This document shows positions 24,606 to 37,080 of a stretch of 64,000 nt of DNA, in pieces. This DNA comes from Polytrichum commune (lineage: Eukaryota > Streptophyta > Polytrichopsida > Polytrichales > Polytrichaceae). The notes below the pieces were generated by a model that searched no databases, was not told where the DNA came from, and worked only from the letters and a program-made list of their open reading frames with translations. The DNA is taken from the NCBI GenBank assembly GCA_950295325.1, contig OX485804.1, positions 22,196,001 to 22,260,000 on the forward strand. Reading direction: 5' to 3'. Both the position numbers and the translations under genes were made by a program. The stretch's first letter is position 1, and each line of letters begins with the position of its first letter.

Positions 24606-25783
24606 CATAGCTTGGACAACTGCCAAAATAACTATAGTTAATTAGATTTTTCTATTACATTTTAGGGAATAACTATATGTCGAGTAAATAGCGATCGTGT
24701 GTCACTGTAGCTCGAGTACCAACCACCACTAACAAACAACACTAAAACATAGCAAAGTCACACATAAAGAACACACCTCGACAAAGAAGGAAGAGAGTAG
24801 AACACTCATAAGAGCTCTAATTTCTCTCCAAATGTACACAACTAGTCAAGCTATCTCTCACTCCACCAAGGGAGAATCCAAGAGTGTAAGTAGGGGAAGA
24901 AGAACTCAAGATTTATTGCAAAATCATGCAATCTACACCTCACACAAGCTCTCTCCACACACTAATTCACAAGACTTGACTTGGCAAGAATGCCAAGCCA
25001 AGGAGGAGGCTCCTCACTTAGGAGCCTTCCTCTCCATATCTAGATTCATCCATCCAAATCTAGATGGATGAAACCCAACGGATAAGGTGCGGTCGTCGAC
25101 GCCGCATACCGTGACATATAGTTAACTAGAAAAATTTCAAACCGATTTGAAAAACAACTATAGTTAACTAAAGAAATTTTAGACCAAATTCAAAAACAAC
25201 TGCAGTTAACTAGAAAAAAAAACTTAGACAACTATAACTTGAGAGTCCCAAAATTTGTAAGGAGCCAACCGGCAAGTTCTTTCATTTATCTTAAAAAATG
25301 AAATGAAATATAATACAATAACTTTTTTAAGAGACCTTATGTAAGAATCAATGCTTGTCACTCATGGCGGCCCATCCCAAGAAGGAATAGAACCCATTAT
25401 ACTCTAAGTTATACCCATTTTTACTGCTCCTTGCGGCAAATGAACCCATTATACTCTAAGTTACTTATAGATAATGAGGTCGTGCTCAGTGGGTGTTGAT
25501 TGAGTCCGAGTCACAAATGGAATCAAGTCCCAAATTTTAAATTTTAAATAAAAGAAAAAGAAAGGATATAAATGCTCTAAATTGTCATGGTACTATACTG
25601 CATGTTGCGCTCAACTTTAGTTAACTAGATATAACTATAATTAACTAAATTTATTGGCAGACCAAAATTAAAACAACTATAGTTAACTACATTTTTTGGC
25701 AGATCAAATCACAAACAATTTTAATTACAAAAGGCAACTAGTTAACTAATAGTTGAATTAGTTGGTTAGTTGTCCAAGGTCTG
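24606..25783. mobile_element. Non-autonomous hAT-like element, copy 1
   Basis: Ends are CATAGCTTGGACAACT and the inverted TTAGTTGTCCAAGGTCTG. Eight bases, AAATCCTT, flank both sides (24598-24605 and 25784-25791). An 8-bp duplication with CA...TG ends fits hAT. The interior is rich in AACTATAGTTAACTA motifs shared with the copy at 53121-53597. A solo LTR is nested inside. No transposase. Confidence 0.75.
24678..25116. mobile_element. Probable solo LTR nested in the hAT-like element
   Basis: A 439-bp segment begins TGTCGAG and ends CGTGACA, flanked on both sides by TATA. It interrupts the sequence AACTATAGTTAACTAG that is continuous in the other hAT copy (near 53190-53205). TG...CA ends, a short target duplication and no coding content fit a solo LTR. 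The retrotransposon family is unknown. Confidence 0.6.
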
Positions 25784-25791
25784 AAATCCTT

Positions 25792-27077
25792 GGAAGCTTG
25801 TTCATCCACTCTATCTAACAAGCTTTCTAGATCTATCGATGGCACAAAAAATCAACAACATTATATTCTCTGCGAAGGAAAATGGCACCTGCCTTTAGCC
25901 CTTCTAGAGATTTTGGGCCAAGTCACCCTTAACTTAAGAGTTTGTCATTCTCTTGTACAGAACTGGAATTATACAATCTATTGGAGTTATTTTGCACCAC
26001 AGGTTGAATGAGAGCCAGAGTTATAAATACCTGTTGTTGGCAATAAGATGTATTCACAACAAACCAAATGGAGACTCTTAGACTAAAGTTTTTAGTATCA
26101 TATTGCTATGGACTTACTTTCAAATGTATGATGATCATAATAATAACTCAATGGCTCATTCTATCTTCCTTCATTCTACACAGGCTATGGACTAAATAAC
26201 CAATGAGAGGAGAGTGGATGACAAGCCTCGAGAGCAACGAGTGATCGACCTACTTGAGTTGGTTATTAATCATAATTGGTCGATTCATGGATAAAAATTA
26301 ATTGGAGAGGTATGGATGATGTCATGCCTATACATTGGATGACAAGTGGTTGGTTATGAGCCCAGGATGAGATGAGGCTTGTAATTCATTCAAGAAGCTC
26401 AAGTATATCTCTTCCCCTCCTTCATGCGGGCTTAGTCAGCTTACCCATGTGCCATGATGTTTAAAGGGAAAACAATTGTTTGTTGATTCACACTCTTTAA
26501 CCCTGAACTTCCCCAAAGGCCCGTTTTGCGTTTATGGACGACTCTTGAAGGCAAATTCATACAAAAGGAAAGTGCTAGGAAGGTCATAATAGGTATCACT
26601 ATGTTCCTCATGAAAAAATTCTTGTCAATGGCGATGCTCCCATTTCAATATGAAACAATGGTTGTTCATAAGAGCCTAAGAGGATTTTAAAATCGAGAAT
26701 GGACATTTTTTTTCTTTGATGATATATTACTATATAGAAAATTCATATTAATCTGATTGGAGATTGTCAATTTTCTATGAACTATTTTTTCTTACCTCAA
26801 AGTGTATATCTTTTCTAAATATAATCTTGATATTTTGGAATATTATTTTATTGTATATACCTATCACATTTTCTTGAAATTTAGTGATTCTAAATTGATT
26901 ACAAAAAAATCATGAAAATCACTAAACGTTGATGTTGTATTGATGTGATTTTAAAACCATGAGCAACAACTTTCCTTTTAAATACAACAAAAATTGAGCT
27001 CTCTCTAAAAAGGTAACTTTTTAAATAACCTAATGAAACGACAATACACTCTAGGAAGGTAAGGGTTAAGGCATCAT
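25792..27077. other. Intergenic, no gene seen
   Basis: AT-rich. A segment near 26195-26290 resembles 32780-32860. No genes or complete elements were recognised. Confidence 0.45.
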
Positions 27078-28063
27078 TCGGACATGGCGAATTAGTCAAG
27101 GCCCACACATCACCTCTTCAACATCCCTTTCCTCCTACGGAAACGACCTTTGCATTTGGACTTGGTAGAATAAATTGCAATGGACTTATCATGGGTGGCC
27201 CCCGGGGACCGAGTCTTGACAATGGTTGATTTGCTCTTTGTGACAAGTGGCCTCCGGCTTCCTCGTGACCCCCAATCGCTTCGGGGACAGTCAGATGTGA
27301 CGACCCATGCCGGGCTCTGCCAATACCCAGGACGGGCTCAGCCAAAAGTGGTGACAATGAGCTCCTTAATGTTTCGCAATATATGAGTTTCTTCATGCAT
27401 GCAACCGGCTAGTGATTTGTGATGTCTATGTAAACTCATCCATTGCGGAGGTGAAAACATAGTGCATTATATAATAGCTTATAAATGTCTACTTTTAGAT
27501 GTCCCGGGCTAGATCACATCTTCATTTGGTTGGGTCCTGCCCCTCCCATGCCTCCTTCACCGCCTCGTCTTAGGATGTGCTCAGGCAAAAGTGGTGACAA
27601 TGAGCTCGTTAATGTTTTGCAATATCTGAGATTCTTCGTGCATGCAACCGGCTAGTGATTTGTGATGTCTATGCAAACTCATCCATTGCGGAGGTGAAAA
27701 TGTAGTGAGTTATATAATAGTTTATAAATGTCTACTTTTAGATGCCCCGGGCTAGATCACATCTTCATTTGGTTGGGCCCTGCCCCTCCTACGCCTCCTT
27801 CACCGCTTGGTCTTAGGACGTGCTTAGGCAAAAGTGGTGACAATGAGCTCGTTAATGTTTCACAATATCTGAGATTCTTCGTGCATGCAACTGGCTAGTG
27901 ATTTGTGGTGTCTATGTAAACTCATCCATTGCGGAGGTGAAAACATAGTGAATTTTATAATAGCTTATAAATGTCTACTTTTAGATGTCCCGGGCTAGAT
28001 CACATCTTCGTTTGGTTGGGCCTTGCCCCTCCCATGCCTCCTTCACCACTTGGTCTTCCTGCA
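27078..28063. repeat. 243-bp tandem array with leader
   Basis: The landmark CATGCAACCGGCTAGTGATT recurs near 27396, 27639 and 27882, exactly 243 bp apart. Each unit includes AACTCATCCATTGCGGAGG, a CCCGGGCTAGATCACATCTT block and GTGGTGACAATGAGCTC. Units are highly similar, so the expansion is recent. The leader (27078-27330) also occurs at 17461. Confidence 0.8.
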
Positions 28064-28327
28064 TGCACCAGCATGGAAACTCTTCCTCGTTGGGAACCAA
28101 AGTGATAATACCCGGTCACTCAAGCCATTAAGCGTCTAGTCATTTAAACCATTAAGCTTCTTTGGTATGTGAAGGAACTCCAGTAATCAACTTGGGAATA
28201 TTGAAAGTGATGTCACATTGGTTTCCAACGAGGAGGAGTTTCCACACAAGTGTGCGCAGGAAGACCGAGCAATGAAGTTTGGGAGGGGCAGGGCCCAGCC
28301 GAATGAAGATGTGATTTAGCCCGGGGC
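27985..28327. repeat. Inverted repeat at the end of the 243-bp array
   Basis: The array-side arm (about 27985-28103, from CCCGGGCTAGATCACATCTT to TTCCTCGTTGGGAACCAA) is matched in reverse at about 28213-28327. The ~110-bp spacer could be the loop of a large hairpin. Confidence 0.7.
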
Positions 28328-28650
28328 CTTTTAGATGATTTGGGTCTGGTCCAACCCATACACTCGTTCCTTGTCGGATGCCTAAACCCTTGCCTCCAAG
28401 GAACCAATGTACCAATCACACGAATGGTGTGACTTTGGAAATAGCATCAAAGACTTGAATTAGTTTTGTGGAGTCTAGTTTGAATGAATCGGCCATCAAC
28501 TTTGTAGGGGACTTGTTTTTATTATCCTGATGGATAAGTTTACATAGACGCCACAAATCCCAAGCTCATGCAACCCTGCGAGTGCCAATATACTTCTAAA
28601 TTGTATTTATTCACCTCTACTTGTTTTTCAACTCTACTTCCAGTACATCA

Positions 28651-29176
28651 TTTATGGTATTCAGTGTCAAAGGTGTAATAGTGTCACTTAGTTTGTTTGG
28701 AGGTGTATGGTAAGGTTTTACTAATGATCTACAGCTTCACCATTAGTGTTACCCCATGACACTTGGCGTTCTATTGTGCTTATTAATCGTGGCATGAGTG
28801 TGTTCGACAATGGAACGAGGTGTATGCCTATTTTACATAAAAGTTTACAAGTTCACTATAAGTGTGCACAAATGACAGTTGGCATTGGTATGCTAAGGGA
28901 AATCTTTCTCTTGCATACTAAAATGCAAGCACATGACACTTGCCATCAGTCTGCCTAAAAAATAAATTCATGTTGCATACTAAAACGCATTATGAATATC
29001 AAATAATCTAATGTGGTACGCTAATTGTCATGATGTAAGTGATATGTCACTTCAAAAAGTTACTCATGTTGACGAATAGTATCATGTTGAAAAGTAGTGG
29101 ACGTGACACTTTGAGACCTCTAAGCATCTAGTTTAGACAGTTCTCTAATAGTGTGTGTGACACTAAATATCATAAA
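28651..29176. mobile_element. MITE, family 1, copy 2
   Basis: TIRs TTTATGGTATTCAGTGTCA (left) and the inverse of TGACACTAAATATCATAAA (right) match at 17 of 19 positions. The interior is longer than in copy 1 (526 bp) and repeats CATGACACTTGGC-type motifs. No coding capacity. Confidence 0.6.
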
Positions 29177-32100
29177 CGGTGCAGTGGCCTCCTCAACATT
29201 GTCCCATAAATATCTAGAATACAAAAACTCATGTAGTTGGTGTCACATTAACAGTAAGATGACTACACTATTATGTGCAATTAGGTTGCCCCGCACTAAT
29301 TCCACGACATTCCATACTAATTTTGCAAATTAGTTACCACAAAAATAATAACACATAATTTTTTTTTAATTGTGGTGGCCATATAGATTGATACACAAAG
29401 TTATAAGTTATTGTGATTTTATTTTGACCCAAGGTTATCTGCATGGGTAAAGAGGCAACCTATTTGAGAAGGCTACCTAATTGCACTTATTAGTGTACAT
29501 ATAGTCTTCATGTAGTTGCTTAGCAATGTTATGTGAAGTTGGGACTTTCACCTTTTAAGTAGCCCATTTATGGAGAGTACTCAAGCTATGTACTATAGAG
29601 CTTTTAACAAGCATCTATTACTTATAATTTTCTAAAATTCACAGCGACTTTCTTTGAAAGTGGCCATCATTTAACTTCTTAGTGATGTTATCTTTTTTTG
29701 TCAGAGTAAAAGCGTATTCTACAATAGAGTGTCAATTTCAATGTGGATTGTGGAGCCAATCCTTGCAGTAAGGTACATATACGTAAAACACTAAACTCAA
29801 AAACTAATAGTATTTACCACAATTAGACATATGGGGGTTTCAAATGTATGACTATGGTACATAGTGTTAGTTTTGCGTGTGCTACCTTGGTTCTTTAAAA
29901 TTCAATGCAATTGAAGACCTGAGATGGCCTTCCTTGGTATATAAAATATTTGAAGTAAAAAATAAATAATATCAAATAAAATTGATGAACTATTGACATG
30001 TTGCTAAGACAGTCATATTGGCATTCTTCCCAAGGGGTGACTTGAAAATTTTAGATGGAATGGTGCGATCAAAAGATACGGTGTCTTTTTTTATTTGTAC
30101 AAAAAAAATTGAAATTCTTTAGAGGTAATATACAATGGGGAAAAAAATATGGCATATTGGATTATAACTAATATAAGGACCTATGTGACAAATCCAACTT
30201 GGTCTTTTTAGATTAAATATATTGTGTGGGATAAATCATCTCATGTTCACAATGGAGCATTTGTGTGTTCTTTGTGTCATTGAGTGTGTAATGACAACAT
30301 TATTGAATCCTAAGATACTGAATTTTAGTATTTTTGGTCGTCAATACAAAAGCAACTGACATTTAGAACTCAATGTTTCATGGTGTTATTCCTTGAAAAC
30401 TTAGTCTTAGTTTTGGCACTCAAACTGATAAAAACTTCTTTGTCTTAAGTCTTTGGATTTCACATTTCCATCTAACTCAATATATTATAATGAATTAAGG
30501 GGCTAAGAAAAATACCTCCTTTCACAGTTTGTAAGTAGTTATATGGAGTCAACATAGTATTTGTGAAAATGTCACATTCACATGTGACTTTCTTTCTTTC
30601 TTTTTTCAAGGCCGAGTTAGTTTCTAGTCTTGTGGAATGCACTTGAAGTTTGGTAAAAGTTGTAGCTAGCAAAAACTTGTGTATTTGGCAAAAGCTACAT
30701 GCAAAAACCAATACAAGTTGGCCTTCCTTGCACTCAAGAAAACGACATGTATGACATTTACGTGCACATGACGTTTTCACAAACACCATGTTGGACCCTT
30801 AAAACACCACGAATTAACTAATTAGGTGATTGAATGGTCCATTTAATAAGTCCGGGCCATCAAAATACCCCCTACAATAATACCCCTGGGTCAGATACGA
30901 TATACAACCCTCCCCAAGGAGACCCCCTCCCCTCCACCTTGACATTCTTATGTTGTTTTCATCTGTTGGAAAAAAAAATGGATGACCTACAAGATCAATG
31001 TACACAAATTTTTAATGTAGTGGACGAATATAATGGAAATTCTCATGCTACTAAATTGAACATTTCTTGATTGATTGCCATGAATCTAGTAGCTAATCCT
31101 CATGTACCACATACAACATTAATATGAGATAAATTGTTCTAACTCATGAGTCATGACTATATAGACTTGTGAAGTTTTATTTTTATTTCAATTTTCTAGG
31201 TCAAATCACAATACATTCACAAATATATATATATATATATATGTTTTTGTTTTGGACTACATTACCATACTGGTCAAGACCATATTGAATCTCACTCAAG
31301 GAAATTATCTTTGGCTCCCTTTTTGGCTCTCTAAGTGTTGAGCTATGCAAGTGACTCTACAACAACATACACTATCTAATATTTTAGACTTGGCAAAATA
31401 GTGCATGTTTGGGAATAAGTACCACACACATTAAATGTCATAATCAATGTAGTCAGCATGACACCATAAGCAACCCCTTGGAATTGCAAAAATATTTATG
31501 ATATGATAGGTATTTATCGTAGCACATTGGAGAGCTTGAGATGATATTGTAGAGGGCTCTTTAGTTCATCTTTAGTTGTGCCAAATTGTAGTTTTCAAGT
31601 GGGCCTTAGCAAATATGAGCATGACACGTGGCATTTTGAGGAGATTTTTTTTTTTTATCCAACAAGAGAGCCCTCTACGGTAGTTTTCACGTTTTAGTAT
31701 GCAAGAGGAAGATGTATATATTGACCAAACTTATGCCAAGTGTCATGTGTTCAAAATCTAGTATGCAAGAGGAAGATAATATTGAGCATACTAAAGGACA
31801 CTTCACACACGAGACTGAGAGCCCATGACCATTACACTTTAAGCACTCTCATTGGTGGAAAAGGCGGAGCCGGTCCAAGTTCGCTTCACACTACGCTTGA
31901 GGGACCAACGGAGTATGTGAATGCAAGATGGATGTAAAGTCTACATGGATTCCTACATGCCATCAAATGGATCATGTTTCATGGTCACTTGGATTATTTT
32001 CAAAAACCACCTCTTGGAGATAGGCCCAACACAAAACCAGGAGACCATGGAACTCTGAACGCTCACAATTATTGATTTATTCTATTTTATCATGTGTGAG

Positions 32101-33300
32101 GACCCGCATGAATAGAAATTCATTGAGATAGCATTTGGTTGAGGGCCCGGGCACATATGACTTCACACTACATGATTTTGGATGTGTCTTGGGACGGCCT
32201 TTGGACACTTTCTTTTGGGCACTCCCAATTTCATGGTCACGGCTCTTGGCTCAAGTGTGAAGTGGCCCTAATGCCAAGTGTCATGATTCTACATTTACAG
32301 TCATTGTTGACCATTGTTTAACCTAGGCATAGACCTCGTAATATTATAAAGGATACTAATGCCAAGATTTAAGTAAGCACACTAATGCCAAGTGTCACAT
32401 TGAGGTTACACTAATGATTTAAGCTAGGATAGGCTCATAAGAGGGAAAGTGACACTATTATGCAAGTGACACTAAATACCAATATATTGTGTAACTTGTT
32501 GCACACTTTTATGTTATTGATTACAAATTACCACATTATATGCCAAATAAAACATCAATTGTTCAAGTTAATCATCAATGAAACTGCAAAGACTCAACCC
32601 AAACTTGGGCCCTTTTGTTAGTAGAGGTTTGCTATTTTGAAAATATGCAGAGAGTGCATTATGATTCATGCAAAGCATTACGTTTTTTATTCATGCAAAG
32701 CATCACCTTTTGGCAAATCACATAAAATTGTGGAAATTCGGCATGTGTCTATACATTTGATGATGCATTTGGAGGAATGCCATTAGGGACTGAATATTAA
32801 GTAGTGAGAAGAGAGTAGATCGTTAAGTTGGTTATCAGTCATAACCAATCAATTCATGCATTACCTATTATATTAAGCCTTAGAGTGTGACCTTGTTCAT
32901 ACAAATGTTGGTTTGGCATCATCTTTTTCCAATACCATTGAGGTATGGGTATGTGACGAAAATATTGTTTCCGATACCATTCGGGCCTACATTATCATGC
33001 AAGAACCCTCATACCTATGCACAATCACCCTAATATCGATATGGGTTAAAATGGTAGTAACCCAAATAATAACTCATGTATACAAAGATTTTCTCACATT
33101 GACATAATTACCAAATGTCAAGTCAAATGTTTGACTGGTATCACAAATTTAATACCCATTGGAAGGTTTTTTATATCCTTATTATTTTGATGTTGGTTAT
33201 TAATACCATGCATTCATCTGCACATCAGACCAACTGGTTCATCCATCCAAACAGTTATCATCCACCCATCCATCCATCTATCTCTCTATCCATCTCTCCA
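29177..33300. other. Intergenic, no gene seen
   Basis: AT-rich, with an (AT)n tract near 31223-31243 and a TIR element at 31799-32264. Frames such as 30472-30789 (-) show no recognisable protein and are judged chance. Confidence 0.45.
31799..32264. mobile_element. TIR element, family 2 (CACTTCACAC ends), copy 1
   Basis: The left end CACTTCACACACGAGACTGA and the inverted right end CACTTCACACTTGAGCCAAG are followed on both sides by a GAGCC(C/G)(A/T)GACCAT block. The ~466-bp element has no gene. A related 258-bp copy is at 51750-52007. Target duplication is not clear. Confidence 0.5.
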
Positions 33301-33392
33301 GCCTTCCGAAGCATGGTCTTGATTCTTGCTTCGTTCCTGGCTTCGCTTCCTCGGCTTCACTTTGAGAATAAAGCAGGAACTTTGCAAGGACC

Positions 33393-35447
33393 ATGGCAGG
33401 ATCCACCGAAGTGGGCATGGAGGAGGAATTGCAGAAGAAGGATATGGGACCTCTAATTGTCAGGTTTCCCAGACAAGTTCCTGTAGTGGAGCCAGTGAAA
33501 TTGGAGTACGAGGACGACGAGGCTGGAACAGGGGCCGCGGACTCCAAACCTCGTAACATGATTCAGGTATGTTGCACGCAAATTTCAGTTTTCAAATGTC
33601 TAATTCAGGGATGTTTTCCAAATAAAATGAATTTCAGTCGTGGGTTTTGGGTTTTTGGGTTCATGTGGATTTAGGATTTAGGGTTTATGGTTTATTCGCG
33701 AAATTCCACTTTGAATTGCACAGTCTGTGTGACTGCAAATAAAGAAAAATTCAATCCAATTAAAATTATTCTCAACTTGTCTACGCACTGGACGGTATCA
33801 CTCAAGATTTCCACATAAAAATGCTCATAATTAGGGTGTTTTTCCATGATGGCAAGCCTTCAGTAGGCTAGGCGTCCTCTAGTTCGTGCTATTATCCAAG
33901 GTTTACCCTATGTATCGCTTTATGAAGCCAGTAAAGATGTGTATGTGGATTTTCCAAACAGAACGTATTCCAGTGGTGGGGTTTTGGGGATCCATGGGGG
34001 TTTAAGGTTTTCTCACTTCGAATTGCAGAGTCTTTGTGGCTGCGGACACATTAAATCTTTCTTTTCTCAATTTTTCTTTGTGATTCTATCCACTGGTGGG
34101 ATTTCACTCAACATTTGCACATTGAAATTCACATAAGTAGGGTTCTGTTTTCCATGATGTCAAGCCTTCATGAAGTTGGAAACAGAACTTGTGAAATAGC
34201 GTTGCCAATTTTGTTTGAAGCTTGTTTTCCATGGCTGGATTCATCATGTCATGATTTTGGGGTTTTTGGGGGTTTGGGGTTTATGATTTGTTTACGAAAT
34301 TCCACTTTGCATTGCGTAGTCTTTGTGACTGAATAAAATCAATCATTCTTTTCACAATTTGTCTTTGTGATTCTACATACTGAAGGTGTCACTCAACAGC
34401 ACATTGAAATTTAGATTATTAGGGATCCTTTTCATGATGTAAATCCTTTGTGAAGTTGGAAACACAACTGTGAATCAGGGTTCCCAATTTTGTTTGAAGA
34501 TATTTTCCTGTGGCTGGATACATCCTATCAAGATTCTGGGATCTTTGGGTCCACGAGGATTTGGGGTCTTATGGTTTGTTCATGGAATTCCACTCTGAAT
34601 TGCGGTCCTTGTGACTGCCAATAAAAGTAATCATTCTCTTCTCAAATTGTCTTTGTGATTCTGCGTAGTGGTGATTCTACATACGTTGTTCACTCAAGAT
34701 TTGCACATTCAAATACTCATAAATGGAGTATTTCTCAATGATGTCAAGCCTTCATTAGGCTTTTTCCTCTATTTCATGTATATCTCCCAGGTTTACCCTT
34801 TGTATCAAACTTCTGAAGCCAGTAAAGATATGTATCTGGATCTGCACTGAATTCTGGAAATTAGAGTAATAAGATGTCAAGGTGCTTGTAAAGTTGGAAC
34901 AAAAACTGTGGATCAAGGTTATCAATTTTGTGATCCTCTATACCTCATGAAGTGCTCACATTCAAAGAGACATGCTGACAGTTTGATCACTCCAAGATTA
35001 GAATATGTTTACTACTTTCCACCAATCTCTAGAATCTATGATTTCAATCAATCGTATCAAGTTTCTCATTAAAACAATGAGATTTGTGAGTATGATGAAT
35101 TTTCAGAGGTTCTACCTTCTAAATTTATTGTGGGAGGACCAATTTTTTTGGTTTTTTTGGTAAACTCTGTGGATGTGATATTTGATGGGAACTCACAACT
35201 TCTCATCTGTAGTAGTTCTCAAGAAATCCTTGGAAATGTTATTGCATAGGATAATGTCTTAGACAATGCTTTACCCCCAGGCCCTCAGGCATGTAGGGGT
35301 CCTCATATTCCAGGTTTGATTTTTGAATTCCTGTGTGTGCAGGTCTATCTGTTGGGTGGTTATTTAGTAGCGCGTTGGGCCTGGGCCAGGTTCCAGGAGA
35401 GGCAGAATAGGCGTGACCCCAATAACAGGAATAACCCAAAGGATTGA
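33393..35447 (+). CDS. Small 92-aa protein with an aromatic C-terminal hydrophobic segment, 2 exons
   Basis: Exons 33393-33566 and 35343-35447; donor CAG/GTATGT, acceptor TGTGTGCAG, phase 0. The ATG context is strong (aggaccATGGC). The N-terminal half is acidic (MEEELQKKDMGPLIVRFPRQ, then EYEDDEA). Exon 2 begins VYLLGGYLVARWAWARFQER, a short hydrophobic/aromatic segment that could span or sit on a membrane, then a basic Asn-rich tail RQNRRDPNNRNNPKD. I do not recognise the family; it resembles small conserved plant proteins of organelle membranes in general design only. Exon 2 is chosen because the acceptor is good, phase is kept, and the stop follows soon after a compositionally sensible tail. 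A different downstream exon cannot be excluded. Confidence 0.6.
33655..34640. repeat. Four diverged ~300-bp tandem repeats inside the intron
   Basis: Four segments share the order GGGGTTTATGGTTTGTT, GAAATTCCACTTTGAATTGC, GTCTTTGTGACTGC and TTCTCAA...GTCTTTGTGATTCT. They start near 33655, 33985, 34260 and 34555. The companion block TGTCAAGCCTTCATGAAGTT recurs between them. All lie in the single intron of the 92-aa gene. Confidence 0.65.
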
Positions 35448-36213
35448 GGTCCTTCGTCATCATTTTTGCTAGAGGTAGCTAGACTTTAGGAAACATCATC
35501 TTGGCAATTACGGTGAGGTTAATATGAAACATTCCCGGATCCACTTTCATCTTACGAGTTGAAGGTCATTGTCCAACCTTCAAATTTTTGACAATGAAGA
35601 AATTTCAGAGATCAGACAGGTTTTGCTCAGGTTTCACCATGTCTTTGAAAGTTGGATTTCCTTTACACATATTAGAGTTATCCATTAATTCAACTGGAGT
35701 TTTGGTAGGGAAGTGGTTGTTTCGCATGCATAACTTTCCATGTTCAATAAGTTTTGGGTGCATGCTTGGAGTCAATGTGGAGGTTTGAACAAAGGACATT
35801 CCATATTGGTTCATTGAGGGCCAAACTCATTTTGGCATGTTGGACTGAGTTTTGAGCTCAACTCTCATCACTCACAGCTGCTTCAGAGTCCATAATCTCT
35901 AATCCCACAAGGCCACAAAAGTGTGTATATACATATAAATAGATAGATAGGTATAGATAGATATATATATATGCTTGCTACAACTAGGAAAGGAACTCTA
36001 AAAACACACGACCAGTCACACCCTCAAGAAAGGGCAGGAAGCAAAGAGATACAGATTATGCTTACTCGAAATGAATAAAACCAGCAAATACATGACATGT
36101 CACATTTACCTTCCCACAAAATCTCAAGTTTGTAATTGAAATGGTGCTTTCTTCTTGATTTCAATAGCAGCAAAGGCTGAATTATCTCTTACAGGGCAAG
36201 TATGCCACTAAAA
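35448..36213. other. 3' region of the 92-aa gene and intergenic DNA
   Basis: No second gene is seen. A GATA-type simple repeat lies near 35936-35972. Probably contains the 3' UTR of the upstream gene. Confidence 0.4.
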
Positions 36214-37080
36214 TCAGAACTTCACTTGTCTGGCATTCATGCCAAGGAAGTCCACATTGTGTCCACGTATCAGAAATCCAAGGTTATGTTTCAATGCTAT
36301 AGAATTTGATGCTAGACAATGGGCAATTGTAAAACAACTCTGCACTGGTGACTGCCATGAGGAACACAGCTTTTGAATCTTCTTATAATCCCCATAACTC
36401 ACCGAACCTTTAGATCTTCCACCATCAAAAAAATGTGAAAAGACACATCTGGAACAGAAGAAAAGTGTCATTGCCACCAATAATGCAACCGTCTTGTTGA
36501 AAAAAGATTGCCTTGTCCAAATCTGCTTCCTTCCAATAAGCCCCCACAAGGCCAAAATTGGCAAAAGAAAATGGTCTAGGGTGAAGGTCATCTAACCATT
36601 TTCTGAACTTTGTGGCCCCCTTCACGCTTACTAGCATCGTTACTTTGCCAGCCCCATCTGTTAACGGCCTGATGTTTGAAAAAGAAATAAGGATAAGGAA
36701 GCCACAAAAGAGAACAAATCCCTGCAAGCCATTTAGAACTATTGATGTAATGGAGCTCCATATCCAGAAGAGCTTCTCAGAGGCCACCCACTCTATAGCT
36801 GTATAATCCACTTGTAATATCACCCGCCCAGAGATAACCACCCATCATCAATAAATCAAGAGAAGGACCGCCCAAGTCTCCAAATCCCTGCACCAAATCC
36901 CTGAGTTCACATCAGGGATGGCTTCAGTATCATTCTTGCGAACCTCTGAATTGCTTCCAATAGCACATGGATTGATTGGTAGCCCTGCACCATGTTGCTT
37001 GATTAGCATCATCACCAAAGCACCATCACGCCTTGAACCATCCTTATCATAGCCAGCTGAGTCGCTAACACTGCCTCCTC
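36214..37080 (-). pseudogene. Decayed or fragmentary gene with membrane segments, unrecognised
   Basis: The minus strand holds coding-like sequence in pieces. An open stretch at about 37079-36890 reads ...GYDKDGSRRDGALVMMLIKQ.... The frame then hits TGA TGA near 36850 and continues open to 36425. That part has a hydrophobic stretch near GFVLFCGFLILISF, then NIRPLTDGAGKVTMLVSVKG and NFGLVGAYWKEADLDKAIFF. Another frame stays open to 36214. The composition looks like a real protein with one or two membrane passes and a soluble domain. Stops, frame changes and lack of clean splice sites favour a pseudogene. I do not recognise the family. It is not a continuation of the GTF3C6-like gene, which ends at 37596. 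Confidence 0.4.
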
